A DNA stretch of 64,000 bases from Druceiella hillmani (GCA_039881145.1 JAYKKI010000060.1:10874501-10938500); one strand, 5' to 3'. Shown: positions 25,076-38,996, numbered from the stretch's first letter. Program-made: numbers and translations. The notes: generated by a model from the letters alone, not told the origin.

Positions 25076-28000
25076 CAACTTTAAGCTTTGAATAATAAAA
25101 TATTACATTAATGATGTTTATCTTCTAGTCCTTCCATTCAGTTATTTTTAATTAGTAAAATACAATTTGATCTAGTTAATAAAAAAATTATTTTTTTTCA
25201 AATGTTTTGCTCCAAAAAAATTTGAAATATTTATTTAATAATATTTAAAACTCTCTTGAAAGCACCAACAAAATCTTTTTTATTTTTTACTTTCAACGAG
25301 AAATTAGTTAAAGTGGCTCTTTTGGGTGAAAATAATATCTTGATAAAAATTAAAAAATAATATACTAACCCTAGAATGTCAAAGTTATGTATAATCATAG
25401 TTTCTTAAACCTTTCGAGTCTTTGACCAAAGTTACAAATATAGATTGGTAGATGGATTAAACTTAATTTTTTTCTTCAGAATTTAAAACCCATTTATTTA
25501 TTATAATTTATTAAAACTACCTTTCTTGTGTTTTCATCACGTGACAAATTTTGTGGAGAATTATGTCTCCACAAATATGAGAAAAAAACCTTGGAAGTTT
25601 GCTCGTATATCCGTTTGCATATTTTTCTCTCACAATTGTTTTTCTCATTAAGTGTTTATATGTGAAGAGTAGGACTGGACTGTTTGAATTGTAAGTTGTA
25701 CTAGCACTTTTTATTTCGACTTCTTTTCAAAATGCATTGCGCCAAACTTGCTTTGTTACTGGTATTTTGGTACTACCGTGGTTTTCAAATAAATATCTAA
25801 AATAGATGAACACTGGTTCATTTTAATTACGCTATAGAATATTATTAATTGATCTCTTCTCATTCTGCTCTCAGATGTTAGCGTTTTGCATCATTCACCT
25901 TTATTGAATGCATAGGTAACATAATGAACCGATGCACGACTAAGGTTTGAATACGTCATCACTGCAATAAATAATTTTGCAGTATCTAAAGAATAACCGA
26001 TAGATTCCAATAGTATAGATTAATTATTGCGGATAAATTTGAAATAATTGTGATGGAATAAGAAAATGATAAGGTATTGTAGCGATTTTATTGGCAAATA
26101 TACGTATAGACTTAAATTATTAAGCTCTCAGTTTTATTTAGAAGGTTGACAATATTTAATTAATTTATGCTTGACGGGGTTTTCGAGATTGTCATTATTT
26201 GTTTATATCACATAATATATTACCTTCAATAATATGTGTGCATGATGACATAATCTTCGCTTCTTACCATGCTCACTCATATTATAATGACTTCGTACAC
26301 ATTTAGCCGCGTATATATATTTTAGAATACATAATATGTCATTAAATTATCGATAAACAATAATATACGCATTTTGTTTTACCATATAATTACCTATGTT
26401 GCTTAGTCTTTTATAGGCCCAAAAATATAGTGACTTCCAGAAAAGACGAGATTTGGGACAATTGGTTTTTCCAATGAGTTTTAGGTAAATTTTCAATAAA
26501 ACTGTTGGCTTTTTTAATAAATTTTAATTTAACAGGATTCCCCTTTGTCTGCCTTTCCTGCTTTTGTTTCACTATATTAATAATGCATAATGACGTATTT
26601 ATGCGGTGAATAATCGTTTGGTTGTGTTGAGTCGCAGTATGTAAAAAACCCAGACCTTGTTAACAACCAAGCGGTTATTGCTAATATAGTAATCCAAACC
26701 ATAAGCAGAAAACAAGTTTAGTAACCGAAGTCAATATTATAATAATACGTAAACTCTTATGTAACTAATACCTTATAATAAAAAGAACAAAAGGTAAAAA
26801 ACTGAACTAAAGCAATGATCGGTATTAAATTTAAAACAATTATATCTTTCACTGTTTCATATAATTTTTTTCCTTTCCAAAATAAAGTAGCTAAACCTGT
26901 TATTAACATCACGTTATTCTTTGTTAGAACTATTGTTTTGCCTTAAACCACGTCAGATTAATTTCTGGTATATTTTCCTTCAAAAAAAGGTTTATTTTTA
27001 TTGCCTGCCATTCTAAACATTTCTAGAACACAAGCTGAGTTGCCATTGAAAACGAAAAAGTTTTAGGAAGAAATGATTAATTTCGTGTTTCATTTATCTA
27101 TGTTGAAATTAATATTTAATTTCACTGGGCCACTCTAAAGGTCCAAACGGAAAGAAAGGATTAATAATATCTTTTTTACTTTTTTAATGATGTCCCAAAA
27201 ATGATACATTTAAAAAAAATTAACATGTTTTATATAATTCAACTTGGTAACGAATCGAAATTATATATTTATAAGAAGAAAAGGTAGCAGGAATATTTAA
27301 AAGGCACTTAGGTCGTCGGTACTATACGGTTTGTTCCAAACACAAAATGAATTTATTTTTTGTTTTTGTCCTCTGGAATGGTGATGCTAGAGTGAATTGC
27401 GTAGTGATGATTCTTGATTCCAAAAATATCAATTGTTACTTTCACTCGCAGCAAAATACTTGACAGCGACAAACAGTTAAATTATTTGACAGTGACAAGA
27501 GTAGTATGTAATAAATAGCATAGATGGTAATGCAGATAATTTAAAAGTGTTTAGAAACTCCTTTCTTTAGTTTTGTACTGATTTTATATATTTTTTTACA
27601 ACAATTTTAACCCATTTTCAGAATGAGTGTCTATATCTGCCCCCTTATATATCTGTATCTGGTGATTTGATTTTAGACTTTAACTTGTCCATTTTAAATC
27701 CAATCTAAGTTGTTAAAAATATCAATAGGGATGTCTCATAACTAATATACGACAGTTACGAATGTAAAAGAACAATATAAGACAAAATCGTACATTATTG
27801 GGAACTCTAGAAAAACCAAAGATTATTTCTTTCTGATTTCCAATCGAAAATATACTATATAATAGACAGCGGATTAAAGTAAATCCAAGGTATAAGATAG
27901 GTGGAGTATATTTATGTAGCAAAAATGCGGTATTGGCAACTGGAACATGGACTTTGCAGAATTCTTGATATGTTTCAAAGCGGCGAAGTCGCAAAATTAA

Positions 28001-29545
28001 GAAATTTTGTATTTTTCTTTTTTTGATATCTTCCTTCAGCGGTGACTTTTGTATGGCTTCTTTTATCTTATCGCAAAGTATGTTACAGTTCTCTCAAAGG
28101 CCAGGAGTTTCAATTTATCGATTACCTAAAAAAATGTCCTTGATTTTATAATACATACTAAAAGTTATGCTTCGTTTATTCTTTTAGAACGAAACCGTAT
28201 GTAATGTTTAACTTCAGTATTTGTAAGAACTTTACATGTTTAAAAATATTTATCATTTATATTCATTATGCCAATAATATAAATTTCTGCAAATAAACAA
28301 AAAATAAATTTATTATTTATTTTTAGGATTTAAAATTTTAAGCGATCATGATATTTTCACCATTCTCAAGAAACAGATCAACAGTAATAACTGATGACAG
28401 GTATTCAATTTTTAAATCACGATTATCTTTAATACTACGTAGCTAATAATTCATAACTCATTTTTATACTTGAACTTATTTCTAGCAGACTGCAGCTTCA
28501 ATCCAGCTTAGTACCGATGTTAGACATAGTCTGCATTTTGATAGACATATTCTGCATCTGTTGAGACATCTTATTTGAATATTTAGGCGGTAATTATCTA
28601 ATCTACTATCGTGGCTACAGTATAGAATTAATAAAGCTTTATTATAACTTTTTGTATAGAATTTAATAAAGCTTTATTATATTATTATTATTATTATATA
28701 ATTATGTAAATCATGAAGCATAAAATAATAAATGGTATTGGAGCTTTTTAACGTGATTTTTTATTTTGTCAGTCAAATGTACGAAAGTGTATTAATATAT
28801 TAATTCCTGAAACGCAATTAAATCATCTCATGATTTCCCATATTCAAAACTTTTCCCAAAGCAGCCTCTGTACTAGTTTGATATAGTTTTAAGTAAGCTT
28901 TATATAATCATGAAAATATTCGACTGACTATTTTCGTGAACAAAGTTCTGAATTGAAGCAGCTATTCATTTAGATACTCTTGCTTCATTATGTGTTTACT
29001 TTTGTCCATGGCTGCGTTTCCAGTGATTTTGGAACGGACCTATGAGTTTTGGCATCAAAGGAGAAAAAAAATGGAGAAAAATCATAAAATTGTAAATAAA
29101 AACAGTTGTTATGAAAAGAAGTATTAATCTACTGTGAAAACTATCCTTAAACGAAATTTCCTGTAAGTCTGTTCAGCCATTACGCTATAGAATAACAAAT
29201 ATTAGAACAAAGTAGAAGAACAAGTATCCAAATTTTAAATTTACAATATTCCTTGGTTTTAAAAGTAATTTTCTTTAATATTTTTTTACTGTATTTAAAA
29301 CATGAATCAATTATAAACTTTTTGAGGTTACATAAAAATCTTCATTATTTCATTGGAAATTATCCCATTTTTCAGATAATATCTATGATGTGTTTTAATT
29401 ATTGCTGTATATAACGCATTCAGAAACCAGTGTACCTCTTAATGATTTAAAACCACTACTCAATACTTTATTGTGTATGATTTTTAGCACACATAACACG
29501 TAAATTGTTTCAGATCATTTTATTTGCTTAAATATTTAAACAATC
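25076..29545. other. No gene recognised
   Basis: AT-rich. The minus-strand open frame at 27722-27994 has no motif I recognise. At 28620-28680 a segment containing the palindrome AATAAAGCTTTATT is duplicated in tandem, followed by a short (TTA)n run. Confidence 0.5.
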
Positions 29546-29547
29546 TT

Positions 29548-29612
29548 GTGATGTACAGGATAACATTGCTGATCACGCATTAAGAGAAATCAAGTTCGAA
29601 TCCTCGTAGAAT
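29548..29612 (+). other. tRNA-like relic (possible SINE head)
   Basis: The sequence CAAGTTCGAATCCTCG resembles the T-arm and internal B-box (GGTTCGAATCC) of a tRNA gene. It is preceded at plausible distance by a weak A-box-like stretch (GTACAGGATAACATTG). I could not build a convincing acceptor stem, so this is at best a decayed tRNA or the head of a tRNA-derived SINE. Confidence 0.25.
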
Positions 29613-32600
29613 AATAATAAATTATCTTTATTTATTTTATATTGTATTTACCCTATATTTGTTCGTAAATTTTTAAAGTAATCTCATTTTTTAAGTACAT
29701 CGTAAAACCAGAGGTAGAACAATATTCATTTTTGAAATCAATCTGTTAGTACGTTGCAGATAAACATGTTTTAAACTGACATATTTGAACCAAAATATAT
29801 ATGTTTAAAATATAACATCGAATTACGATTACTCAATAGAAAAACTGAGAAAACGATTCAGAGATCAAGCAAAAAATGCATATAATTTAATTGGAACGTA
29901 TTTAAAATAATTTTTTTAAACACCTATTTCTTAAATCTTTTAAAGTAAAATATAATTTTATAATCTGACTAGATTTGCAAAGTACTGCTATTCCGACATA
30001 TTGCCATTAATAAAAAAGTATTTTGATTTAATTTTTCTGTATAATATCGTTTCCAAATCGATGCCAAGTCGAAAGTGATCCTTATGATACTATCAATGCC
30101 TCTTTCCCTTAATTTTTGTGTACGCACACTCATACAAACGGCATAAGTATTTGATTGACTCGGCTTCGCTCAAAATATATTCATTGCAAAGAATTGACGC
30201 CTATGTCTCTATACCCATAAACAGACGCAAAAGCGCCACATTAAACTTCCCAAATGCCAGCCGTGGCATTATTTTGCAAATTTATTGATATTCAAAGAAG
30301 AATACTTTACTTTTTGCTTCTTTATATTCTCCTCTTATCGAATATTCACCTGCTACCTCGTTAACATTTTTCCTTTTTTGTTTCATTCTAGTTTGGACGC
30401 AAAATGTCTAGTGATGAAATAACTTTAGAATTGCTTTCTTGTCACCTACATTGTGTGATGATAAAATTTTACTCATTTACGTGACTTGAATTTAATTCGT
30501 GAAAATGAGACGTGAATATGCTTTTGGTAAAATCTATACAGACTATCTAGCTTAAGAGTTTCCACAGAGATTTTCATTATATTACGGGTAGCAGTATTTT
30601 TTTAGTGCTGCTGTCTGAAAGTGCTTATACAGCAATGTTTTTTGTTGAAATTTTAGCTAAAATCAAACATGTATTATTTATTAAGTTCATCTTTTTTACT
30701 AATGTACGTATTTTATGTCTTTTTTATTTTATGGCCTAAATTGTAATATTTGATCACCCAAAATCGTTAAACATGACTAACTTGAAAGTAATGGATAAAT
30801 TTAGAACTGATCTGTTACTTCAATAAGGAAATTTTTTACGATAAATATGATTATAAAAAAAATTATATATGTATAATCTATAATTATCTTATTATAATCT
30901 TCATTTTATAATTCCATAACCAATTTTAATACATTATGTCAGCTAGCTGCAAAATAATATACATTGATCCTGTTGTCTCTTAAATAATTTTTTAATAAAG
31001 AAATTCTCCGTTCATTTCTTATACCTCGTTTTAAAGGTAATGTGGTTAATATGTCAGAATGTATATGTTAAGTGTACTGTACCTAATTTGGCTTACATAC
31101 AAGTCTGTTTTTGTTCAGAAAAAAGAACTTTCGCAGTTAGTCAAATTGTATTTTATTTTTTTATATTTGTATGTTAATCTAATGTGCTATATTCTTATGC
31201 CTTTCAAGTAATAAATAATTTAATTTAAATCAGATATAAACATTTTAATAGTTTTTAACTCGTTTTGAAATGAAATGATCTTTCTTCACGAGATCGAAAT
31301 CAGTGGTCAGCAAAATACACATCAGTTTCTAAAATACAAAATTATTATTATTCACAATGGATAAACAGGTTTTTGCAGTGACAAATATCAAAAATTACCA
31401 GCTAATAAATAATTTAGGACTTGAAATATAAAGAAGATTTTATTTTGTTATACAAAATGCATCGTAAAACTTTGAAAGGGTTGGAGCTTCCATTTATTCA
31501 AAAGTTAGAAACTCGACGAAGTTATAAGATGCTTATTTCTTGAAAAGTTCTAAAGTTCGATCAATATATCTTTGTAGCTAATGATTACAGGGAGAAAATG
31601 TTTGAAGAAAGCGAACTTGTATTTGAATAAAAGTTAAGGGTTGAAGTTTTGGCTGTGCTCAATTTTGTGTTAACGCCACTAGCGTAAGCTCAAATGGAAA
31701 TTAATTAATCGGTATATTTATCTAGGGGGAATATAATGAAATTACACTAATATTTTATTTTAGATACATTTTTATAATTTACGAAATCCATCTTAATATG
31801 TAGTATCAAAAGGGATTTCCATTAAAAAGATCCTACCGATTTTTTTCGCTCATACAAATGAACATAAAACTAAAAAGGGGTCGGTCTTAATAAAATTCAT
31901 TTAAAATTAAATTCTTCTTCTGTAAAAATAATAACTTTTAAAGCTAGCATCCCTTTTACCATATTTAGCAAATTTACTCATTAAATTATTATTGTTTTTT
32001 AGAAATTAATAAAAAAAATAACGATCAGAACTTGCACCATGACGGTCCGTATCCACTTAGACATGTGTGAATATGTAAATGTATATAATATTTCTATCAA
32101 TCTAATCATAAATACTGATGTTATTTTTGTTTTCATATAAACATAATACATTGACCAGTATATAGTTTGAAAGGCGTAAAAATAGTGATAACATTTAAAA
32201 AAATATGATATTTTGAATCATCGCATTAGTTTTCCAGTAATATTTAAGTAAATGTCTAGTCATTTATTTTCAATAATTTTAACTTTTGCATTTTCGGAGA
32301 TAGAAGGATTAGAGAAGATTAAGGGACATCATTTTTGGAAATATTTTGAATACCATCACTAGAACTAATATGGTATTGGAAAAAAAAATTCTGTGCCCTT
32401 TCAATTGAAATCGCCCAAGACACATGAAATAAATGTTTATTATGACGCAGGCTAATATGCTTTATCAATAAACTTAAGGCTTTTGTCTCTAATTGTTTCT
32501 AAACAAATTGTTTGTGGGTATTTTTAGCAAAATATCCAGTACTCTTTTACATAAAATTCTGAAATAAACGCTTTGTTTTCGTGGGATGCTATTTGTAAAT

Positions 32601-33350
32601 TAATGGGTTGAACGATTAAAAAAAAATAAAAAGAAAATCTCGAATAATTTATTGGCCATGTGTAAAATTTCCTTATGAATAGGTTTAACTATCTATTGAT
32701 ATATATGCGGGTTACTGTGCTTTATCACAGTGCCATTTTTCATGTTTCGACGTCAAATGGTTTCTGAGAAAAAATAGCTTGAACAGATGAACAGTCTGAG
32801 GAAATCGTGAAGATTTCTTAAAAATTTAAATTTTTTGGCTTTTAGAATTCTTGTGGAATCCTGAAAACCAAAATGAAAAATTTTGCGTGATAAATCCTAT
32901 GAAGTTTTCTTATTCGGAAAATCACAAGGAAATGAAATGAAAATAACCGAATACATATAGAATTGCTTTTGATTTTATTAGAATGAAGGCTGAAGTTTAT
33001 GAGAATAGACATACACTAGTAAATATAAAATAGAAAATTTATGAGGAAACAAGAGACGAAGAGAATTTTCTTCAGCTATATTTTAGTTACTGTATACTAT
33101 ATACAAATGCATAAAATTTTAAGTATCTCTGTGATTATATATGTTTTCGTTTGAATATTTGGCAACTCAAACGACTTAACATTAGAAAAATGAAATAAAC
33201 AAATCTAATGTTGTGTGTACAAGTTGTTTCAATTCAACGAATGGTTTTAACTCGAAAACTGCTGAAGATATTTGACATTTTAATATCTCAGATAATTCTG
33301 ATGTTATGACGATGAATGACTACGTAGAAAATTAAACCACGCTGATGGTG
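29613..33350. other. No gene recognised
   Basis: Low-complexity AT-rich DNA on both strands. No long open frames, recognisable repeats or strong inverted repeats were seen. Confidence 0.5.
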
Positions 33351-33428
33351 GGTAGCGGCGTGCTGTAGGTAAACGCGGGAGCTAGACGGGGAACGGTGGG
33401 AGGGAGCGTAAGTCGGCCCGCGCGGGAT
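33350..33428. other. GC-rich island in AT-rich DNA
   Basis: A run of about 80 bp (for example GCGGGAGCTAGACGGGGAAC and TCGGCCCGCGCGGGAT) has a base composition sharply unlike its surroundings and contains several CpGs. No open frame follows. It lies about 200 bp upstream of the hexanucleotide array. It could be an end of a mobile element, a transferred fragment or a promoter relic. Confidence 0.6.
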
Positions 33429-33636
33429 TTAAATTATACTAATTATTTGTGTCTAATATAACAGATTAAAACACTTGTATTAAAACCTTAAACTTCCATC
33501 CCAATCAGTTTGAAATACCAATTTCTGAAAAATGGCGCCTTGAATAGTAATAGCATGAACGATAGTGACCAAAATGTAATAAGAAAATCACAAAATGTAC
33601 CTGGAAAGTTCGATTAAATAGTGTAACCTTTAATTA

Positions 33637-34894
33637 TACAAACACAAACACAAACACAAACACAAACACAAACACAAACACAAACACAAACACAAGCATA
33701 AGCATAAGCATAAGCATAAACATAAACATAAACATAAACATAAACATAAACATAAACATAAACATAAACATAAACATAAACATAAACATAAACATAAACA
33801 TAAACATAAACATAAACATAAACATAAACATAAACATAAACATAAACATAAACATAAACATAAACATAAACATAAACATAAACATAAACATAAACATAAA
33901 CATAAACATAAACATAAACATAAACATAAACATAAACATAAACATAAACATAAACATAAACATAAACATAAACATAAACATAAACATAAACATAAACATA
34001 AACATAAACATAAACATAAACATAAACATAAACATAAACATAAACATAAACATAAACATAAACATAAACATAAACATAAACATAAACATAAACATAAACA
34101 TAAACATAAACATAAACATAAACATAAACATGAACATGAACATGAACATGAACATGAACATGAACATGAACATGAACATGAACATGAACATGAACATGAA
34201 CATGAACATGAACATGAACATGAACATGAACATGAACATAAACATAAACATAAACATAAACATAAACATAAACATAAACATAAACATAAACATAAACATA
34301 AACATAAACATAAACATAAACATAAACATAAACATAAACATAAACATAAACATAAACATAAACATAAACATAAACATAAACATAAACATAAACATAAACA
34401 TGAACATGAACATGAACATGAACATGAACATGAACATGAACATGAACATGAACATGAACATGAACATGAACATGAACATGAACATGAACATGAACATGAA
34501 CATGAACATGAACATGAACATGAACATGAACATGAACATGAACATGAACATGAACATGAACATGAACATGAACATGAACATGAACATGAACATGAACATG
34601 AACATGAACATGAACATGAACATGAACATGAACATGAACATGAACATGAACATGAACATGAACATGAACATGAACATGAACATGAACATGAACATGAACA
34701 TGAACATGAACATGAACATGAACATGAACATGAACATGAACATGAACATGAACATGAACATGAACATGAACATGAACATGAACATGAACATGAACATGAA
34801 CATGAACATGAACATGAACATGAACATGAACATGAACATGAACATGAACATGAACATGAACATGAACATGAACATGAACATGAACATGAACATG
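33637..34894. repeat. Hexanucleotide array of 1.26 kb in seven blocks
   Basis: A continuous 6-bp repeat composed of blocks, read on the + strand: CACAAA x8 (33643-33690), CACAAG x1, CATAAG x3 (33697-33714), CATAAA x69 (33715-34128), CATGAA x18 (34129-34236), CATAAA x27 (34237-34398) and CATGAA x82 (34399-34890). Each block differs from its neighbour by one transition. The very long open frames on both strands (Val-His, Met-Asn, Cys-Ser dipeptides) only reflect the 6-bp period and are not genes. Confidence 0.97.
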
Positions 34895-35110
34895 TTTTGA
34901 TACCACACATAACAGAGCAAGATACAATTGGTCGTGTGAAAAACCTTTAATATTAAGATCGATTCCTGTAACGTTTAAAGGGTCTTTGCCTTACTTATTG
35001 TAATTCCAAATGCTATCCAGAATGTAATTTTCCAATGTCATGGAGTTCCCCGATTTACCAACAATTATTATCATAGCTCAGCCAAATTACACAAAGGCTT
35101 TATAAATAAT
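34895..35110. other. No feature recognised
   Basis: Ordinary AT-rich sequence flanking the hexanucleotide array; no motif is visible. Confidence 0.4.
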
Positions 35111-35134
35111 ACGTTTAAACTTTTCTTGTTAGTC

Positions 35135-35225
35135 ATTCTATTGATGAAATCTGCATAAAAATTTGTGCAGTAGTTCTTGCGATTATGGCGTTCAGACAGA
35201 CGAGATAGACAAAGACTTTATTTTA
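35135..35225 (+). repeat. Interspersed-repeat tail with CAGACAGACGAGA motif
   Basis: GTGCAGTAGTTCTTGCGATT followed by GTTCAGACAGACGAGATAGAC resembles the 3' tail shared by many arthropod non-autonomous repeats (a GTTCAGTAG...CAGACAGACAGAC pattern). The rest of the element is too decayed to delimit. The identification is from memory of that pattern. Confidence 0.45.
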
Positions 35226-37020
35226 TACCATGTAGTGAATAATTTTCGTGCAGTAATTTTCGTGTTAGATTGTACACACTCGTAAATATGAATATGAATA
35301 GAGTGTCCCGCCTTGACCAAGCCGTAATTAATATAAACTTTTAGTACTAACAAGATTAGAACTATCGCAAATCCTAGAAAGTGAACATTTGCTAATTGCC
35401 ACTTAATTTTTTTTTATTGAATTTTCCACTCTACATTTTCCCTCATTTAATTTTATACCTTTTGGTCTAGTTTGTTATTTCATTATATATAATTTGGCGA
35501 TAATGAATCGTGGCAATTGTCTACGCGCGATTTGAACGAGCAAATTGCTTTTGATAATGATCTTACTCTGTAAGAAGCAAAGTTTTATTTCGACACGGAA
35601 AGTTTTGAAAATTTTTGGCTCTACAATTTACCTCTATTTTGGTAGACGAAAGTAATTAATAATCCAATAAAACCAAGTCATTTAGTCTGTGGTTAATGAA
35701 ATACTTTTTTTAGACCACTTATTGGTAATTTGATTACTGTTAGTGAGGTGAAATGGCAGTTAATTAAGCCGAAAATTGTTTAGTTTTACTTTTATTAATT
35801 AAAAAAATATTTGACATTATTGCGAGAGAAATGAATGTATAGTTTTAGTCGACTATATTGTCGTTATATATTCATTATAACTATGAAAATACTGTGAATA
35901 TGTGTATAGAAACTGCTCTTGACTATTGCCGCAGAATTAATTATTTTTTCTTTAGAAATATTTTTTCTTTAGAAACATATTTCTAAATTGTTTACAATTT
36001 TCTTTAAGTTTGAATCGAAAGAAGTTATAGGATTAAACAAGTGGAAATGAAAAGTAATGGATTTGAATTTTTCTTATTAAATTGCTGACTCATTATAAAT
36101 AACGCGATATCGGCCAAAGTATTAGTTTTCACTTGTGTGTGAATGAATTTAAAGTAAATTAAGAAATATTTTGCAATAGTTAATTTTAAATCCACACTTG
36201 ACTGATAATTTGTTTTCCTCATACGTAGAGACATGTTTCAATAAAATTTTTAATTCTCATTTGGCTGTATTTTTTTATTTAAAATGATGTCTTTTGTCTT
36301 CTAGGAATATGATCATATCAAATCATACTCTGTAATTTATCTTTTATATTTATCATGATGTTGTCATACATAGAAAACAGGCGTCTTATGATAATATAAC
36401 GATATGTAAATTAATACTTGCCCTTAATTTGTTTAATAGATGAAAGCACTATTTTCAAATTTTAAATGAAAACTTCCTAACGGAGCTCTGAATTATGAAA
36501 CTCTCTATAAATTTCAGTGCAAAATGTTTTATGCAATTTATTCACAAGTATAATAAATAAACGATATGATAATGTCAAGTGGTATACAAATTTAATATAT
36601 ATTTCATTTATTAATGTACTCATATGATAAATTATACAGGTACTAGTAAAACATCTATTATTATAAAAACTCGGACTAATTTTAAGAAACTGATGTCAGT
36701 TATTTAGAGATTTGAACCTCAAAAGTAATGCAAGCGGTATTCTTAGAAATTCAATAATTGTGGTTTTTCTTCTGTTGATCTATCAAAGCGGTTTTCCCAG
36801 ATGATTTTTCAGAATGTTTGACGTAGTAACTTTGAATATAGCAAAGTCATTGAAAAACATATTAACAAATTATAATTTTAAATAACAATAATTTAGAAAT
36901 TTTTTATAGCGATTTGCAGGATTGTAAAATATTTTTTTTATTTGTTATCCTGTCACTGGTATTCTTGTAGTTACTTAATGCTTGTTTTAATTACATTGAA
37001 AATTACTTTTATTAAATATG
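35226..37020. other. No gene recognised
   Basis: AT-rich DNA; the minus-strand open frame at 36025-36234 has no recognisable motif. Confidence 0.5.
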
Positions 37021-37029
37021 ACTCTATCT

Positions 37030-37380
37030 TTTCTTCAATATTATACAATGTCAACACGATTTTCTACTGGTAACAGTTCCATATTTTACTCAAAGATTAT
37101 ACATAGTCAACACGGCTTTGTAGTCAGTGCGACTGTCTAGTCAGCGAAACTCTCTATTTTATACGATTGCATATTTTACACAAAGATTACATATAGTCAG
37201 TACAACTATTGAGTTGGTGCGAATACATATTTTACCCAAAAAATGAATTTTCAGAACAACTTTCTAGTCAGTACGACTACTTATATTAACCTTCGATATT
37301 CAAAGTATATCTAAGGTTAGTAGCCACTAATACGCCATACTCTACTCAAGAATTGCATATGGTCAGCGTATATAAGGCCA
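37030..37380. repeat. Decayed tandem repeat, period about 60-90 bp
   Basis: The motif CATATTTTAC-CAAAGATTA followed by a TAGTCAGTACGACT-type stretch recurs near 37081, 37167 and 37226, and related pieces (GTCAACACG, TCTAGTCAG) recur before and after. Units have drifted in length and sequence. Confidence 0.6.
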
Positions 37381-38026
37381 CTATTTTTAAAAATCAATAC
37401 ATGCATCGTAAAGTAGTGGAAATTAATATATTAAAACTTTCTTTATAAAAATAAAGATTTAGAAAATAAAAAATGTTTACTATTTTTAGTTATTTTTATT
37501 ATTAGTAGTTTTTCAATTAATTTACCAAATTTGAAAGGACGATATAGCTATCGATATTATAATATGATTATTATATAAGTGAATTGTACGTACATATCAT
37601 TTTTACTTTGTGACGTTATTACTATGTAGTTCATTTCTGCTATTTGGACATTTCCAAGTCCTGAAACTGTTCATCCAACCAATGTTCTTCTAACCTCTTA
37701 ATTTTTTTTGTGACTGAAATCTCATTATAATCTATTATTTTTACTACGACTGAATTGAAAGTATTTTTTTCCCACAAAATGAACCATTTTTTATTTAATT
37801 TTAAGAGCTTTGTTTAAGGTTGTAATATATAAATTAAATAAATGGATAAAAAGAAAGTAAAACCAATTTCGAACGTCAAAACATTGTTCTAATTTTTTTT
37901 CTATATGAAGACAGCGGAAAACTCAGTATCACTCTATTTTCTGCTTTATCACTAGACAATAAAAATGTGGTAAATAATTGTAAATTAATTTCGATTTGCT
38001 TTTATCATCAGCATTTTCTTGAAACA

Positions 38027-38030
<4 letters not shown>
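37381..38030. other. No feature recognised
   Basis: AT-rich stretch between the decayed tandem repeat and a TA microsatellite. The open frame at 37967-38254 runs through the microsatellite and is not supported. Confidence 0.45.

Positions 38031-38081
<51 letters not shown>
38031..38081. repeat. (TA)n microsatellite
   Basis: About 25 uninterrupted TA units. Confidence 0.97.
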
Positions 38082-38082
<1 letters not shown>

Positions 38083-38393
38083 CAAATATCTGTTTTGGAT
38101 ATGTAGTTATATTGATTTTTGCAGAAGGAAAATCATTCATTTAAATTTGAATTTAATATCTGAACGGAAAAAAAAGCTTATTTTAAATTATATCACGAAT
38201 GAGCTAGTAAGCTTACAATTTATTTTCGTTTTAAGTAAGTGGCAAATTTTTTAACTACTGAAATTATCTTTACTGAAAGTCTTAAATGGCTCCACGAAAG
38301 TCCCCGAGAAATCTTAAATTAGCATTACAAATGGCTTGGATATTTATTGAAAAGTACCTTTTTAAATGTAGTAATAACATTTAAAATGTACAC

Positions 38394-38575
38394 AATTAAA
38401 TGAAACTACGTGATGTAGTATTATTTCTACTTTCTTTAAGTTCTTTACCACGACCTAGTTTCGTTGTATTACAACATCTTCAGGTGGGATATTAGCAAAG
38501 ATTCTTGCTGAATAATAAATATAAGGTGAATAATGAATTTCTACAAAATTAACGCCAAATATATTCAATATTTAA
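38394..38575. repeat. Interspersed repeat, ACTACGTGATGTA family, copy 1
   Basis: The copy begins AATTAAATGAAACTACGTGATG and continues with TAGTATTATTTCTACTTTC, a CCACGACCTAG block, the hairpin GTTGTATTACAAC, TCTTCAGGTGG, and then a tail AATAATGAATTTCTACAAAA followed by TTAACGCCAAA. The tail is shared with 59923-60118 and the head also with 51660-51775. Copy 3 ends in an inverted copy of the head, which suggests a terminal-inverted-repeat element. It lies just upstream of a Harbinger-type fragment; whether they belong together is unknown. Confidence 0.75.
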
Positions 38576-38723
38576 AATGTACTTATATATTATACATTTA
38601 CAACTTAGTGTGATTTAAATTTTACGAATTATAAATGTAGTTAAAAACGTACAAACATTTTGTGTTTTTACTGGAATGCTAGTTGCTCTTAAGACTCTCG
38701 GAAACCTTATTATTGTATAAAAG

Positions 38724-38996
38724 TCACATTGTATATTTTTTGTAAATATAAACATATTTTGTACACATTATATCCCATACAATGCATCCCGCTGAAGATA
38801 TGGCAATTCCAAAAGATGTGCGGTAGATACTGAACCTATTACCCAAAGCGTGATATCCGAGCGGCAAACAGAAGTTGATGTAGGATAAATATGTAATAAT
38901 TCCTAAACATAAACAAATTTGTGATAGGAAAGTTTTATTTTTGAAATAACAAACGTAACTTGTAGTGTGTAATGCAATAGTTAGTTTGTAATGCAA
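38724..38996 (-). pseudogene. PIF/Harbinger-type transposase fragment (pre-catalytic region)
   Basis: The minus-strand frame contains LGYHALGNRFSIYRT followed by SFGIAISSAGCIVWDIM. This fits the helical region before the catalytic core of Harbinger nucleases, where the family has a pattern like FLATG-SF--LG--F-IS-ST-S-IV-EVC-AIW. An upstream CLGIITYL piece fits the preceding helix. The catalytic residues are not included: downstream the frame ends in a low-complexity Tyr/Lys tail. About 50 residues are meaningful. The call is moderate because no catalytic motif is present; a helix-turn-helix from another transposase is the alternative. Confidence 0.5.

Noticed and set aside
33614..34927. Four very long dipeptide-repeat open frames on both strands
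   Set aside because: All are read through the 6-bp repeat array in different frames; none has start context or non-repetitive coding sequence.
38462..38485. Hammerhead ribozyme in the ACTACGTGATGTA repeat family
   Set aside because: CTGAAGA, a hairpin and GAAA are adjacent on the minus strand, but an extra base precedes stem II and no pairing partner for stem III with a cleavage site is visible. Kept only as something to test.
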